The notes under the pieces: generated by a model
Databases searched by the model: none
What the model was told of the DNA's origin: nothing
Seen by the model: only the letters and a program-made list of their open reading frames with translations
Shown here: in pieces, positions 33,916-41,414 of the stretch
Layout: each line of letters begins with the position of its first letter
Numbering within the stretch: position 1 is the first letter of the stretch
From: Phycisphaerae bacterium
GTDB taxonomy: Bacteria; Planctomycetota; Phycisphaerae; Phycisphaerales; UBA1924
DNA: 57,151 nucleotides
Reading direction: 5' to 3'
Assembly (NCBI GenBank): GCA_016793805.1
Contig: JAEUIZ010000051.1
Location: 1 to 57,151, forward strand
Made by a program: the position numbers and the translations under genes

Positions 33916-34311
33916 CTACTTCAGCCGCTCCAGCCGCCCCTTGCGCTTCACGATGTTCTTGTAGTCCCACTGGATCCGGGCGGCCTTTTTCAGCCAGCGC
34001 GCCAGGTCGCGCATCGGCACCTGGTCCGCGGACGTGAACCTCGCCTCGGCGGCCTTGAAACTCCCCTCGGGCGCCAGGTTGGGCTCGTCGAACGACTGCC
34101 CGCTCCAGAAGAGCAGGCGGACGCTGTCCTTGAGTTTGCTGTACCCGACGATCGGGTTCCCGTCGAGGAACCAGACGGGATGCCGATGCCAGACCTTGCA
34201 CTCGGCGTCGGGCAGCCCGCGTTCGATCGCCCGCGCGAGCGCCTCGCAGATCCGTCGATCCTCGGGCCGCTGCGCCCGGTGGTACGCCGTGATGTCCTTG
34301 GGGATCGCCAT
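33916..34311 (-). CDS. DUF1801 (YdhG-like) family protein
   Basis: A 131-aa soluble protein with the DUF1801 pattern: helix then EALARAIERGLPDAECKVWH, HPVWFLDGNPIVGYSKLKD, LLFWSGQSFDE and a C-terminal basic helix WLKKAARIQWDYKNIVKRKG. The fold is a small mixed alpha/beta unit of unknown function in the iron-chaperone-like group. The gene lies 8 nt downstream of cysQ on the same strand and has a GGGAGGATGAGG Shine-Dalgarno, so it is probably co-transcribed with cysQ. Confidence 0.82.
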   Translation of the reverse strand: MAIPKDITAYHRAQRPEDRRICEALARAIERGLPDAECKVWHRHPVWFLDGNPIVGYSKLKDSVRLLFWSGQSFDEPNLAPEGSFKAAEARFTSADQVPMRDLARWLKKAARIQWDYKNIVKRKGRLERLK

Positions 34312-34319
34312 GGCGCGCC

Positions 34320-35330
34320 TCATCCTCCCGCGATCGCCGAGAGCAGCCGTCCGTGCAGCGCCGGGGGGGCGGCGACGATGCCGCGGTTTTTCTCGAGGCG
34401 TCGCCCGCGAGAGAAGTCCAGCGCCCGTCCGTCGATGTCGGTGATGGCACACCCCGCCTCGTGCGCGATGAGCGCTCCCGCGGCGTGGTCCCAGATGAGT
34501 TCGACGTACCCCTTCTTGGTGGGCAGCCGCAGGTACGCGTCGGCCTGCCCGCGCGCCACGACGGCGTACTTGGCCTGGCTGTCGAGCCGCGCCGGCTCGC
34601 GCGTGGGCACGCCCATCTCCGAGAGCCGAGCCAGCACCGCGGCGACCCCGTCGGCGCTGGTGTGCGAGTCCTCGACGGACATGCACACGCTCACGGGCTC
34701 GTTGGCCGCGTGGTCGAGCCGCGTGACCCGTCGCGGGCGCCCGTCGGGCTTGTCGCCGGCGACCTCGAACGCGCCCCCGCCGCGGATGGCGTAGTAGACG
34801 CACCCGTGCCGATCCGGGCGATCCAACGGGAGGGCGAAGTCCATCGGCAGGTTTGGGCACCCGAGCACGCCCAGGACCACCTCGCCCCGTTCGATGTACG
34901 CGAGCGAGACCGCGTATTGCTGTCCGCGGAGGAAGCCCTTGGTTCCGTCGATGGGGTCGAGCGTCCAGAATCCGGCGTGGTGCGTGTCGCTCGCGCCGTC
35001 GTCGATGGCGTCCAGCAGAGTCGTGACGTCGGCCTCGGGCCATGCCTCCTGTGCCGCGGCCAGCGTCGCGTCGAGGTGCGCGGCGTTCTCCGGGTTGCGG
35101 AGGTATGCCGAGGTCTCCTCGGCCACCAGCAGCGGGGGCGTGCCCAAGGCTTCGCGCAGCCGCCGCGCGACCACGGCCTGAGACGCGAAATCCGCGACCG
35201 TCACCGGGCTGCGATCGTCCTTGACGATCCGGGCCACGCGCTGCATGTTGGCCTGCACCGCGCGCGTCACGCGGCAGGCATCGGCCACGGCGGCGAGAGC
35301 GGCGGCGAGAGATCCCGACGGGTCCAGCAT
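34320..35330 (-). CDS. cysQ: 3'(2'),5'-bisphosphate nucleotidase (CysQ/HAL2 type)
   Basis: A 336-aa Li+-sensitive phosphatase that removes the 3'-phosphate of PAP left by sulfate activation. Metal-site motifs are clear: VAEETSAYL (Glu site), WTLDPIDGTKGFLRGQQYAV (the DPIDGT signature) and the late ELIWDHAAGALIAHEAG (WDxAAG). An ATG 4 codons upstream lies inside a TATGCT hexamer at 35338-35343, and the ATG at 35330 sits 7 nt after it; this fits the leaderless start used elsewhere. The sulfate kinase cysC is 1.2 kb away on the same strand, separated by a divergent serine hydrolase, and together they cover PAPS formation and PAP removal. Confidence 0.9.
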   Translation of the reverse strand: MLDPSGSLAAALAAVADACRVTRAVQANMQRVARIVKDDRSPVTVADFASQAVVARRLREALGTPPLLVAEETSAYLRNPENAAHLDATLAAAQEAWPEADVTTLLDAIDDGASDTHHAGFWTLDPIDGTKGFLRGQQYAVSLAYIERGEVVLGVLGCPNLPMDFALPLDRPDRHGCVYYAIRGGGAFEVAGDKPDGRPRRVTRLDHAANEPVSVCMSVEDSHTSADGVAAVLARLSEMGVPTREPARLDSQAKYAVVARGQADAYLRLPTKKGYVELIWDHAAGALIAHEAGCAITDIDGRALDFSRGRRLEKNRGIVAAPPALHGRLLSAIAGG

Positions 35331-35337
35331 CGCATCG

Positions 35338-35343
35338 AGCATA
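35338..35343 (-). promoter_or_regulatory. -10-like TATGCT, leaderless promoter of cysQ
   Basis: TATGCT on the minus strand ends 7 nt before the ATG at 35330 and contains the alternative start ATG, which argues against that earlier start. Confidence 0.45.
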
Positions 35344-35382
35344 GGGCGATCGCCCGCGCGCGGGCTCGTGCCGGGTCTAGGC

Positions 35383-35388
35383 TAGGCT
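35383..35388 (+). promoter_or_regulatory. -10-like TAGGCT, leaderless promoter of the serine hydrolase
   Basis: TAGGCT ends 7 nt before the ATG at 35396; a second overlapping TAGGCT is 5 nt upstream. Confidence 0.4.
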
Positions 35389-35395
35389 TCGTCGC

Positions 35396-36508
35396 ATGCT
35401 GCGTCGCCTGCGATCCCTCCTTGCACGGATCGGAACGCTCATCGACGACCACCTTGCGCGACCGGGCGTCGCTCCTCCCGGCATGGCCGTCGTCGTCAGG
35501 CTCCCCGGGCTCGGCAGGGTCGAGCGATTCCTCGGCGTCTGTGACGTTCGCTCGGCCCGCGCGGTGACGCCCACCACCGGCTTTCGCGTGCTCTCGCTCT
35601 CCAAGTCCGTGGCGGCCTTTGGCGCGCTGCGGCTGGTCGAACGCGGCCTGTTTGGTCTCGATGCGCCCGTGCTCGATTCGGTCCGCGGCTGGTCGCTCCC
35701 CGCCGATCGCTGCGGCGGCTTTGATCCTCGCGGGATCACGCTTCGCCGCCTCCTCTGCCACGCCGCGGGGCTGAATGTCCACGGGTACGGCTGGTGCGAT
35801 CGCGATGGCCCCGTGCCTTGCGCGGCCTCGCTCCTCGACGGCGCGGGCGACGCGGATCGCGCCCTGCGGATCATCTCGGCGCCAGGCCAGTCGGCCGTGT
35901 ATTCCGGCGGCGGGTACACGCTCCTGCAACTGCTCGTCGAATCGACCACCGGCGACTCGTTCGCCGAGGTCATGCGGCGCGAGGTGCTGGAGCCGCTGCG
36001 GATGACGCACAGCCGATTCGATGACGGCCGAGGACCCGACTTCGATCTCGCGACGGGGCACGATGCTTCGGGCGCGCCGGTTCCATCGCGGCGGGCGGCC
36101 GCCGTCGCGGCCTCGGGCCTGTGCACCAGTGCGCGCGACCTCTCCCGCTTTCTCGGCTCGCTCATCCGCGGCCCACACGGCGAGCCACCCGGGCGTGGGC
36201 TCATCTCCCCCGAACACGCGGCGCTGATGACCACGGTGCAGGCCCGTGGGGCCGATCGCGGGGGCTGGGGCGCCGGGCTCTACATCCTCGAGCGCCGACG
36301 CCGAACCGTCGCGCACCACGGCGGCTGGAAGGACGGGTGGTGGTCCCAGGCCGAAGTCGGGACGCGCCCGGACGCCGTCGTCGTCGCGCTCTCGAACGGG
36401 GACGCCGGCGTTGCCCGGCTCAAGCCGATGGTCGCCGCGATCCGCGACGCGCTCTGGCCCGGCTGGGCGAGCCCGTCTCGTCTCGCCCGGCGCGCGCCTA
36501 CCGCGTGA
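35396..36508 (+). CDS. serine hydrolase, class C beta-lactamase fold
   Basis: A 370-aa protein of the beta-lactamase/DD-carboxypeptidase (class C, EstB) fold. The SxxK motif is SLSK at about residue 67, followed by [18 protein letters not shown]; the Tyr motif is [14 protein letters not shown] (Y-S-G), and the third motif is [10 protein letters not shown] near residue 312. No signal peptide is clear, so it may be cytosolic or anchored by its N-terminus. The substrate could be an ester, an amide or peptidoglycan-like; it cannot be set. Its 3' end overlaps the convergent cysC by 11 nt. Confidence 0.85.
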   Translation: MLRRLRSLLARIGTLIDDHLARPGVAPPGMAVVVRLPGLGRVERFLGVCDVRSARAVTPTTGFRVLSLSKSVAAFGALRLVERGLFGLDAPVLDSVRGWSLPADRCGGFDPRGITLRRLLCHAAGLNVHGYGWCDRDGPVPCAASLLDGAGDADRALRIISAPGQSAVYSGGGYTLLQLLVESTTGDSFAEVMRREVLEPLRMTHSRFDDGRGPDFDLATGHDASGAPVPSRRAAAVAASGLCTSARDLSRFLGSLIRGPHGEPPGRGLISPEHAALMTTVQARGADRGGWGAGLYILERRRRTVAHHGGWKDGWWSQAEVGTRPDAVVVALSNGDAGVARLKPMVAAIRDALWPGWASPSRLARRAPTA

Positions 36509-37139
36509 TCACGCCCCGCGCCGCCAGCAGGTCCAGGCACGCCACCACGCTCTCCTCCACGCTCATCCGCTCCGGCTTGAGCACCAGTTCAGGCTTCAGC
36601 GGCGCCTCGTACGGGTCGTCGATCCCCGTGAACCCCTTGAGTTCTCCCGCCCGCGCCTTCTTGTACAGCCCCTTCGGGTCCCGCAGCTCGCACACCTCGA
36701 TCGGCGTGTCCACGAACACCTCGAGGAACGGCATCCCCCCCCCGCCAGAAGCCCCCGCCTTGTCCTTCTCGTGCAACTCGCGGCACAGGTCCCGGTCCTT
36801 GCGGTACGGGCTGATGAAACTCGTGAGCGCCACGCACCCCGAGTCGGCGAACAACTTCGCCACCTCCCCGATCCGGCGGATGTTCTCCGCGCGGTCCTCG
36901 GCGCTGAACCCCAGGTTCTTGTTGAGCCCGAAGCGGATGTTGTCCCCGTCGAGGCGATAGCAGTGCACGCCCCGGCTGACCAGGTGCTGCTCGAGCGCGC
37001 TGGCGATCGTGCTCTTCCCGCTGGCCGAGAGCCCCGTGAACCACATGGTGCATCCCCGCGCCTTGAGCGCGGCCCAGCGCTCCTCGCGCGTGATGTTCCC
37101 CGCATGCCAGTGGATGTTCGTCGCTTTCTGCACGCTCAT
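36498..37139 (-). CDS. cysC: adenylyl-sulfate kinase
   Basis: CysC phosphorylates APS to PAPS for sulfation or sulfate reduction. The 213-aa protein has the P-loop GLSASGKST (residues about 36-44), [17 protein letters not shown], the APS-binding [11 protein letters not shown] and a C-terminal [14 protein letters not shown]. Length fits the stand-alone kinase, not the CysNC fusion. A GGAGG Shine-Dalgarno and a TACACT -10-like box 32 nt upstream form a normal leader. No cysN/D sulfurylase is in the window. Confidence 0.96.
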   Translation of the reverse strand: MSVQKATNIHWHAGNITREERWAALKARGCTMWFTGLSASGKSTIASALEQHLVSRGVHCYRLDGDNIRFGLNKNLGFSAEDRAENIRRIGEVAKLFADSGCVALTSFISPYRKDRDLCRELHEKDKAGASGGGGMPFLEVFVDTPIEVCELRDPKGLYKKARAGELKGFTGIDDPYEAPLKPELVLKPERMSVEESVVACLDLLAARGVITR

Positions 37140-37171
37140 GGGTGGTCCTCCGATCCCCCGGCGGGGGGTCC

Positions 37172-37177
37172 AGTGTA
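37172..37177 (-). promoter_or_regulatory. -10-like TACACT, leadered promoter of cysC
   Basis: TACACT on the minus strand, about 32 nt before the cysC ATG, with GGAGG in the leader. Confidence 0.4.
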
Positions 37178-37242
37178 GGGCACGCGGGCTGCGCCGCGGG
37201 CCGCCGCGACCGCAACCCCGGCCCGCGTTCCCGCGAACCCTC

Positions 37243-37248
37243 TAGACT
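37243..37248 (+). promoter_or_regulatory. -10-like TAGACT, leadered promoter of the response regulator operon
   Basis: TAGACT, 26 nt before the ATG at 37275, with an AAAGGGA Shine-Dalgarno in the leader. Confidence 0.4.
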
Positions 37249-37274
37249 TCAGCGACCACCGAAAGGGACCGCCC

Positions 37275-37706
37275 ATGCCCGGGATCCTCGAAGACGTGCG
37301 GGTGCTCATCGTCGACGACGATCGCGACGTCCTCGAGTCCATGGACGCCGCGTTCCAGGCCGAGGGTGCCGCGACCCAACTCGCCACGGACGGGAACGAG
37401 GCGGTGCGGATCTGCCACGAGGACCCGCCGGACCTCGTCGTGCTCGACATGATGCTCCCGCGGCGGTCCGGGTTCCTCGCGCTCGAGAAGATCAAGGGCC
37501 GCGAGGACAGCCCGCTGGTCATCATGGTGACGGCCAACGAGGGCCGACGGCACCAGGCGTACGCCGAGTCGCTGGGCGTGGACAAGTACCTCCTCAAGCC
37601 GGTCCCGCTGAGCCGTCTCATCGCCGTCGCCGCCGAACTCATCGAGAAGCAGGACCGCGAGGACGAGGAGGCCGACGCGGCCGAGGAACGCAGGGGCAAG
37701 CCGTAG
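37275..37706 (+). CDS. stand-alone response regulator receiver protein
   Basis: A 143-aa single receiver domain: the acidic pocket DDDRD near residue 14, the phospho-acceptor Asp in VVLDMMLPRRSGF (about residue 57), the Thr in VTANEGRR and the Lys in LLKPVPL. There is no output domain; the C-terminal tail is highly charged (EKQDREDEEADAAEERRG). No histidine kinase is nearby. It is the first gene of a compact three-gene set on the plus strand, with the next gene starting at the base after the stop. Confidence 0.93.
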   Translation: MPGILEDVRVLIVDDDRDVLESMDAAFQAEGAATQLATDGNEAVRICHEDPPDLVVLDMMLPRRSGFLALEKIKGREDSPLVIMVTANEGRRHQAYAESLGVDKYLLKPVPLSRLIAVAAELIEKQDREDEEADAAEERRGKP

Positions 37707-38021
37707 ATGGCCCGCAAGCGTCAGTTGGTGCTGACCCGCTCGGCCAAGCCCGGCGCGCCCGCCTCCCTCGGCAAGCCCAGGGAGGTTCTCGAGTCCCTCG
37801 CGCGGTTCAACATCGCGCCCGACGGCGGCAAGAAGCCCGCCGCCATGGAGGTCCTCTTCGGCCCGGGGATGACCGTCGAGTTTCCCTCGGGCCAGGAATC
37901 CGTCACGCAGGCCATGATCACGGTGCAGGAAGAAGAGATGGCCCTGCCGGTCCTCATGCGGCTCTGCAAGACCCTCGGCCTGTCGATGGTCGACCTCGAG
38001 ACCGGCCGATCCTTCGGTTGA
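37707..38021 (+). CDS. hypothetical small protein
   Basis: A 104-aa protein directly adjoining the response regulator (TAG-ATG, no gap). The N-terminus is basic (MARKRQLVLTRSAKPG) and the rest has an amphipathic look (VLESLARFNIAPDGG, then a possible beta-hairpin). No family is recognised. Its tight coupling to the regulator suggests a shared role, for example a partner of the receiver. Confidence 0.65.
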   Translation: MARKRQLVLTRSAKPGAPASLGKPREVLESLARFNIAPDGGKKPAAMEVLFGPGMTVEFPSGQESVTQAMITVQEEEMALPVLMRLCKTLGLSMVDLETGRSFG

Positions 38022-38041
38022 TGCACCATCGGAGTTCCGCG

Positions 38042-38335
38042 ATGCCCACCTACGTCTATGAGTTCCTCGACGCCAAGGGCAAGCCCACGGGCAAGACCAT
38101 CGAGATCGTGCAGTCCATCAAGGACGCCGCGCTCACCCGCGACCCGACGACCGGGAAGCCCGTCCGCCGCGCGATCGTCACGCCCACGCTCGGGATGGGG
38201 CTGTCCAAGGCCAAGAATCGCCTGTCGAACAAGAACCTCGAACGGCTCGGGTTCACCAAGTACGAGCGGAAGGGCGATCGCTACCTCGAGCGGGTCGCGG
38301 GCAAGAGCGGGCCGAAGGCGATCGCGTCCGAGTAG
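38042..38335 (+). CDS. FmdB-like small protein lacking the zinc-ribbon cysteines
   Basis: A 97-aa protein whose opening MPTYVYEFLDAKGKPTGKT and IVQSIKD follow the outline of FmdB-type zinc-ribbon proteins (MPTYEYRC...C...QS), but all Cys are gone. The C-terminus is basic (ERLGFTKYERKGDRYLERV). Function unknown; a metal-free descendant is plausible. It starts 20 nt after the 104-aa gene and is probably the last gene of the three-gene set. Confidence 0.65.
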   Translation: MPTYVYEFLDAKGKPTGKTIEIVQSIKDAALTRDPTTGKPVRRAIVTPTLGMGLSKAKNRLSNKNLERLGFTKYERKGDRYLERVAGKSGPKAIASE

Positions 38336-38375
38336 CGACCTCGCCTCGCCCCTCGCCCCGGCCGATCACGGATGC

Positions 38376-39083
38376 TCAGTTCCAACTGACGCCCTTGGGC
38401 CAGCGTTCCGGATGCTGGGCCGCGGCCCGGTGCAGCAGTTCGCGCAGGCCCAGCAGTTCGTGCTCGACGATCACCGCTCGTGCCGCGGCGTCTGACTCCG
38501 CGAGCAACTTGTACTTCGCCTCGCGGTTCGTCGGAAGCGCGAACGAGACGAGTTCGAGCACCACCGCCGTCGGGATGTCCTCGTCGCGGATGCGGTCCAT
38601 GACCCAGTCGGCGTTCGTGAGGCGAGTGAGCGGTCCCTCGCCGAGAAGTTCCGCGAGCCGCTCGCGCACGCCGAACAACTTGTTCTCGTCCTGCGGCTCG
38701 ACGCCCACGGGCTCCAGCCGCGCCGCCCGGTAGAGCCGGTGCTGGTCCGGGGGCAGTTCCTCGGCGATCCGCGCCCGACAGACGCCCTGGAGGATCAGGT
38801 TGTACCGCCCGTCGGGGAGCCGCTCGTGCTGCACGATCTGCCCGACGCACACCGCGGGCCGCAGCGGCGGGCGGCCGTGGTAGTTCGACTTCCACGCCTT
38901 CCCGCGAAAGACGGCCATCGCGATCTGCCCCGCGCCATCCAGCGCGTGCTCGACCATCTGCCGATACCGCGGCTCGAAGATGTGCAACGGCAGCACCTGC
39001 TGCGGGAGCAGCACCGCCGAATCAAGCGGGAAGAGCGGCATGGGCTTGCCGAAGTTCACCTGGATGGCGCTCTCGTCGGACAT
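38376..39083 (-). CDS. Lon N-terminal (LON substrate-binding) domain protein
   Basis: A 235-aa stand-alone LON-domain protein: MPLFPLDSAVLLPQQVLPLHIFEPRYRQMV, given here as the parts LPLHIFEPRYRQMV and QIAMAVFRGKAWK, then VGQIVQHERLPDGRYNLILQG. There is no ATPase or protease domain. Such proteins are widespread and of uncertain function, perhaps peptide binding. The C-terminal third is helical. A perfect TATAAT 5 nt before the ATG suggests a strong leaderless promoter; the dockerin gene facing it has a normal leader. Confidence 0.93.
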   Translation of the reverse strand: MSDESAIQVNFGKPMPLFPLDSAVLLPQQVLPLHIFEPRYRQMVEHALDGAGQIAMAVFRGKAWKSNYHGRPPLRPAVCVGQIVQHERLPDGRYNLILQGVCRARIAEELPPDQHRLYRAARLEPVGVEPQDENKLFGVRERLAELLGEGPLTRLTNADWVMDRIRDEDIPTAVVLELVSFALPTNREAKYKLLAESDAAARAVIVEHELLGLRELLHRAAAQHPERWPKGVSWN

Positions 39084-39088
39084 ACGAG

Positions 39089-39094
39089 ATTATA
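39089..39094 (-). promoter_or_regulatory. consensus -10 TATAAT, leaderless promoter of the LON-domain gene
   Basis: A perfect TATAAT on the minus strand ends 5 nt before the ATG at 39083. This is the clearest leaderless case in the window. Confidence 0.65.
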
Positions 39095-39149
39095 GGAACT
39101 CAGGCAACATGCCCGACCGCCCGTTCCCCGGCGGCATCGGCCCTGACCA

Positions 39150-39178
39150 TTGACTTGGCTCCCCGCGTGCAGTAACTT
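39150..39178 (+). promoter_or_regulatory. promoter of dockerin gene (TTGACT-17-TAACTT)
   Basis: TTGACT, 17-nt spacer and TAACTT, 46 nt before the ATG at 39225, which has an AAGGAG Shine-Dalgarno at 39213-39218. Confidence 0.55.
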
Positions 39179-39224
39179 CCAGCCAGCCGCCGGATCCAGC
39201 ACCGGTCGGCACAAGGAGTCTCGC

Positions 39225-40295
39225 ATGATCCGTTCCCGCTCCACCGCGGCCATCCTGTGCGTGGCCGGCCTCGCCTCCGCCACGCTCGGCCAGCAGCGCC
39301 TCATGATCACCGACAGCGGTGCTGGCGACCGCGTCATGCTCTTTGACCCGCAGGACGGCAGCGTCGTCGATCTGGACTGGATCACTGACATCGGCGCCGT
39401 CGGGTGGAGTTTCACCACGCCCAAGGAGGCCATGGTCGTCGGCAATGAGATCTGGGTCTCCGACCAGGTCGTCGACATCATCGCCCGCTTCGACTTCAAT
39501 CGCGCCTTCCTCGGCACCATCACCGCGCACCCCGGCGGCGGGGTCCTCGACAACATCCGCGGGATGGGAACCGACGGCACCAACGTCTACGTCACGCTCA
39601 TGCACGGCACCGCCGCACTCCGCGGGGTCTGTGTCTACACGACCGCGGGCGCCCCCGTGGCCTTCCTCCCCGGATCGGGCAGTTACTTCGATGCCGAACG
39701 CTTCGGGACCGACCTCCTCGTCTCCAACTCCACCAGCAACAACATCGAGCGCTGGTCCACCGCGGGCACCTTCCTCGGCAACTTTGCCACCGGCGTCGTC
39801 TTCCCCCAGCAGGTCGTCATCCACACCGACGGCAGCGTCATCAGCGTCTCGAGCATCGCCAACCCGGGCATCGAGGGCGTCTACCACCACAACGCCGACG
39901 GTTCCCTCCGCCGATTCATCGACACCGAGGGCCTCAAGACCCAGTTCGGCGAGCACGTCCCGCGCGGCTCGGTCGTCCTGGGCGACGGGCACTACCTCAT
40001 CGCCGCCAGCACCGGGGTCTACAAGTACTTCGTCGATACCGGCATCTTCACGCGCATCGTCGCCAGCGTCGATGCCCAGTACATCACCCGCATCACGCTG
40101 GGCGCCTCCTGCTACGCCAACTGCGACAACTCGACGACACCCCCGGTGCTCAACGTCAACGACTTCACCTGCTTCCTCAACCAGTTCGCCGCGGGCGACT
40201 CCCGCGCGAACTGCGACCAGAGCACCACCCCGCCCGTCCTGAACGTCAACGACTTCACCTGCTTCCTCAACGCCTTTGCTGCCGGGTGCCCCTGA
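39225..40295 (+). CDS. exported propeller-like protein with GC-type dockerin C-terminus
   Basis: A 356-aa exported protein: signal peptide about 1-23, then repeated segments of a beta-propeller kind (DRVMLFDPQDGSVVDLDW, NEIWVSDQVVDIIARFDF, TNVYVTLMHGTAALRGV, DLLVSNSTSNNIERWS), and two tandem GC-type dockerin motifs: CYANCDNSTTPPVLNVNDF and NCDQSTTPPVLNVNDF, each with TCFLN and FAAG, ending GCP. The two copies are near-identical, also in DNA (40111-40292). An AAGGAG Shine-Dalgarno fixes the start; an in-frame GTG/ATG 25 codons earlier is rejected. Confidence 0.9.
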   Translation: MIRSRSTAAILCVAGLASATLGQQRLMITDSGAGDRVMLFDPQDGSVVDLDWITDIGAVGWSFTTPKEAMVVGNEIWVSDQVVDIIARFDFNRAFLGTITAHPGGGVLDNIRGMGTDGTNVYVTLMHGTAALRGVCVYTTAGAPVAFLPGSGSYFDAERFGTDLLVSNSTSNNIERWSTAGTFLGNFATGVVFPQQVVIHTDGSVISVSSIANPGIEGVYHHNADGSLRRFIDTEGLKTQFGEHVPRGSVVLGDGHYLIAASTGVYKYFVDTGIFTRIVASVDAQYITRITLGASCYANCDNSTTPPVLNVNDFTCFLNQFAAGDSRANCDQSTTPPVLNVNDFTCFLNAFAAGCP

Positions 40296-40393
40296 CTCCG
40301 CGGCGGGCTCGGCCGCGCCGAACGCCCGGCGCGCCCGCACCCCGCTGACCCGGTCGCGACATTCCAGCGCACGGATTCCCAACAACGGGGCAC

Positions 40394-40399
40394 TATGAT
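40394..40399 (+). promoter_or_regulatory. -10-like TATGAT, leaderless promoter of the ABC transporter operon
   Basis: TATGAT ends 7 nt before the ATG at 40407 and itself contains an earlier ATG, which argues that 40407 is the real start. Confidence 0.5.
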
Positions 40400-40406
40400 C
40401 CGCCCC

Positions 40407-41414
40407 ATGAGCGATGCCATCGTCATCAAGGGCGTCCGCAAGGCCTTCGGGCAGAAGGTCGCCGTCGACGACATGGACCTCGTCGTCCCCCAAGGTGCCC
40501 TCTACGGCTTTATCGGGCCCAACGGCGCGGGCAAGACCACGACCATCCGCATCGTCATGTCCATCATCTTCCCGGATCGCGGGGAGGTCTCGGTCCTGGG
40601 CAAGCGCTCCGCCGTCGAGAGCAAGGACCGCATCGGGTATCTGCCCGAGGAGCGCGGGCTCTATCGCAAGATGCGGGTCGGGCCGTTCCTGGCGTTCATG
40701 GCGCGCCTCAAGGGCATCGACGGCCCGGCGGCCACGCGCCAGGTCAAGGAATGGCTCCATCGCGTGGGGCTCGCCGACTGCTTCCGCAAGCGCTGCGAGG
40801 AACTCTCCAAGGGCATGCAGCAGAAGGTGCAGTTCATCGCGGCGGTGCTGCACAAGCCGGACCTCTTGATCCTCGACGAGCCCTTCAGCGGGCTCGACCC
40901 CGTGAACCGCCGGCTGCTGCGCGAACTCATCGACGAGCAGCATCGCGCGGGCCGGACGATCATCTTCTCGACGCACGCGATGTACGAGGCCGAGCAGTTG
41001 TGCGACCACCTCGTGATGATCAACCGCGGGAAGAAGGTGCTGGACATCGCGATGCGCGACCTCTGGAAGCGGTTCGACCCGCGCACGGTGATCGTCGAGC
41101 CTCTCGAGCACCACGACGGCGCGAGCGTCGCGGCACTGTCGGGGATTCCGGGTGTCGCCGGGGCGCACGAGACGCGGACGGGCTTTGACCTCAAACTCGC
41201 GGACGACGCCGATCCCGCGGCGGTCATGTCCTCGGCGGCGGCCCGGGTCCGCGCCCGCCGGGTCGAACTCAAGCGCGTGTCGGTCGAGGAGGTGTTCATC
41301 GACCTGGTGCAGCAGTCCGGGGGCAGCGGAGAGGAGATCGCGGAGATCCGCTCGGCGATCGAGCAGGCCCGGGCCGAGGCCGGCGCGGGCGTGAGCAGCG
41401 GGGAGGCCGGCTGA
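40407..41414 (+). CDS. ABC transporter ATP-binding protein, NatA-like
   Basis: A 335-aa nucleotide-binding subunit with Walker A GPNGAGKTTT (about residue 39), a Q-loop, the ABC signature LSKGMQQK, Walker B LLILDEPFSGLD and the switch His in STHAMYEAEQ. The C-terminal extension (SVEEVFIDLVQQ, then an Ala/Glu-rich tail) is that of the NatA/DrrA (ABC-2) group. The start is taken at the ATG placed 7 nt after TATGAT; an ATG 12 nt earlier is inside that hexamer. Its stop overlaps the permease start (TGATG). Confidence 0.94.
   Translation: MSDAIVIKGVRKAFGQKVAVDDMDLVVPQGALYGFIGPNGAGKTTTIRIVMSIIFPDRGEVSVLGKRSAVESKDRIGYLPEERGLYRKMRVGPFLAFMARLKGIDGPAATRQVKEWLHRVGLADCFRKRCEELSKGMQQKVQFIAAVLHKPDLLILDEPFSGLDPVNRRLLRELIDEQHRAGRTIIFSTHAMYEAEQLCDHLVMINRGKKVLDIAMRDLWKRFDPRTVIVEPLEHHDGASVAALSGIPGVAGAHETRTGFDLKLADDADPAAVMSSAAARVRARRVELKRVSVEEVFIDLVQQSGGSGEEIAEIRSAIEQARAEAGAGVSSGEAG

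Noticed and set aside
40395..40406. ATG at 40395 as start of the ABC gene
   Set aside because: It lies inside the TATGAT box, and the ATG at 40407 has the 7-nt spacing seen in other genes.
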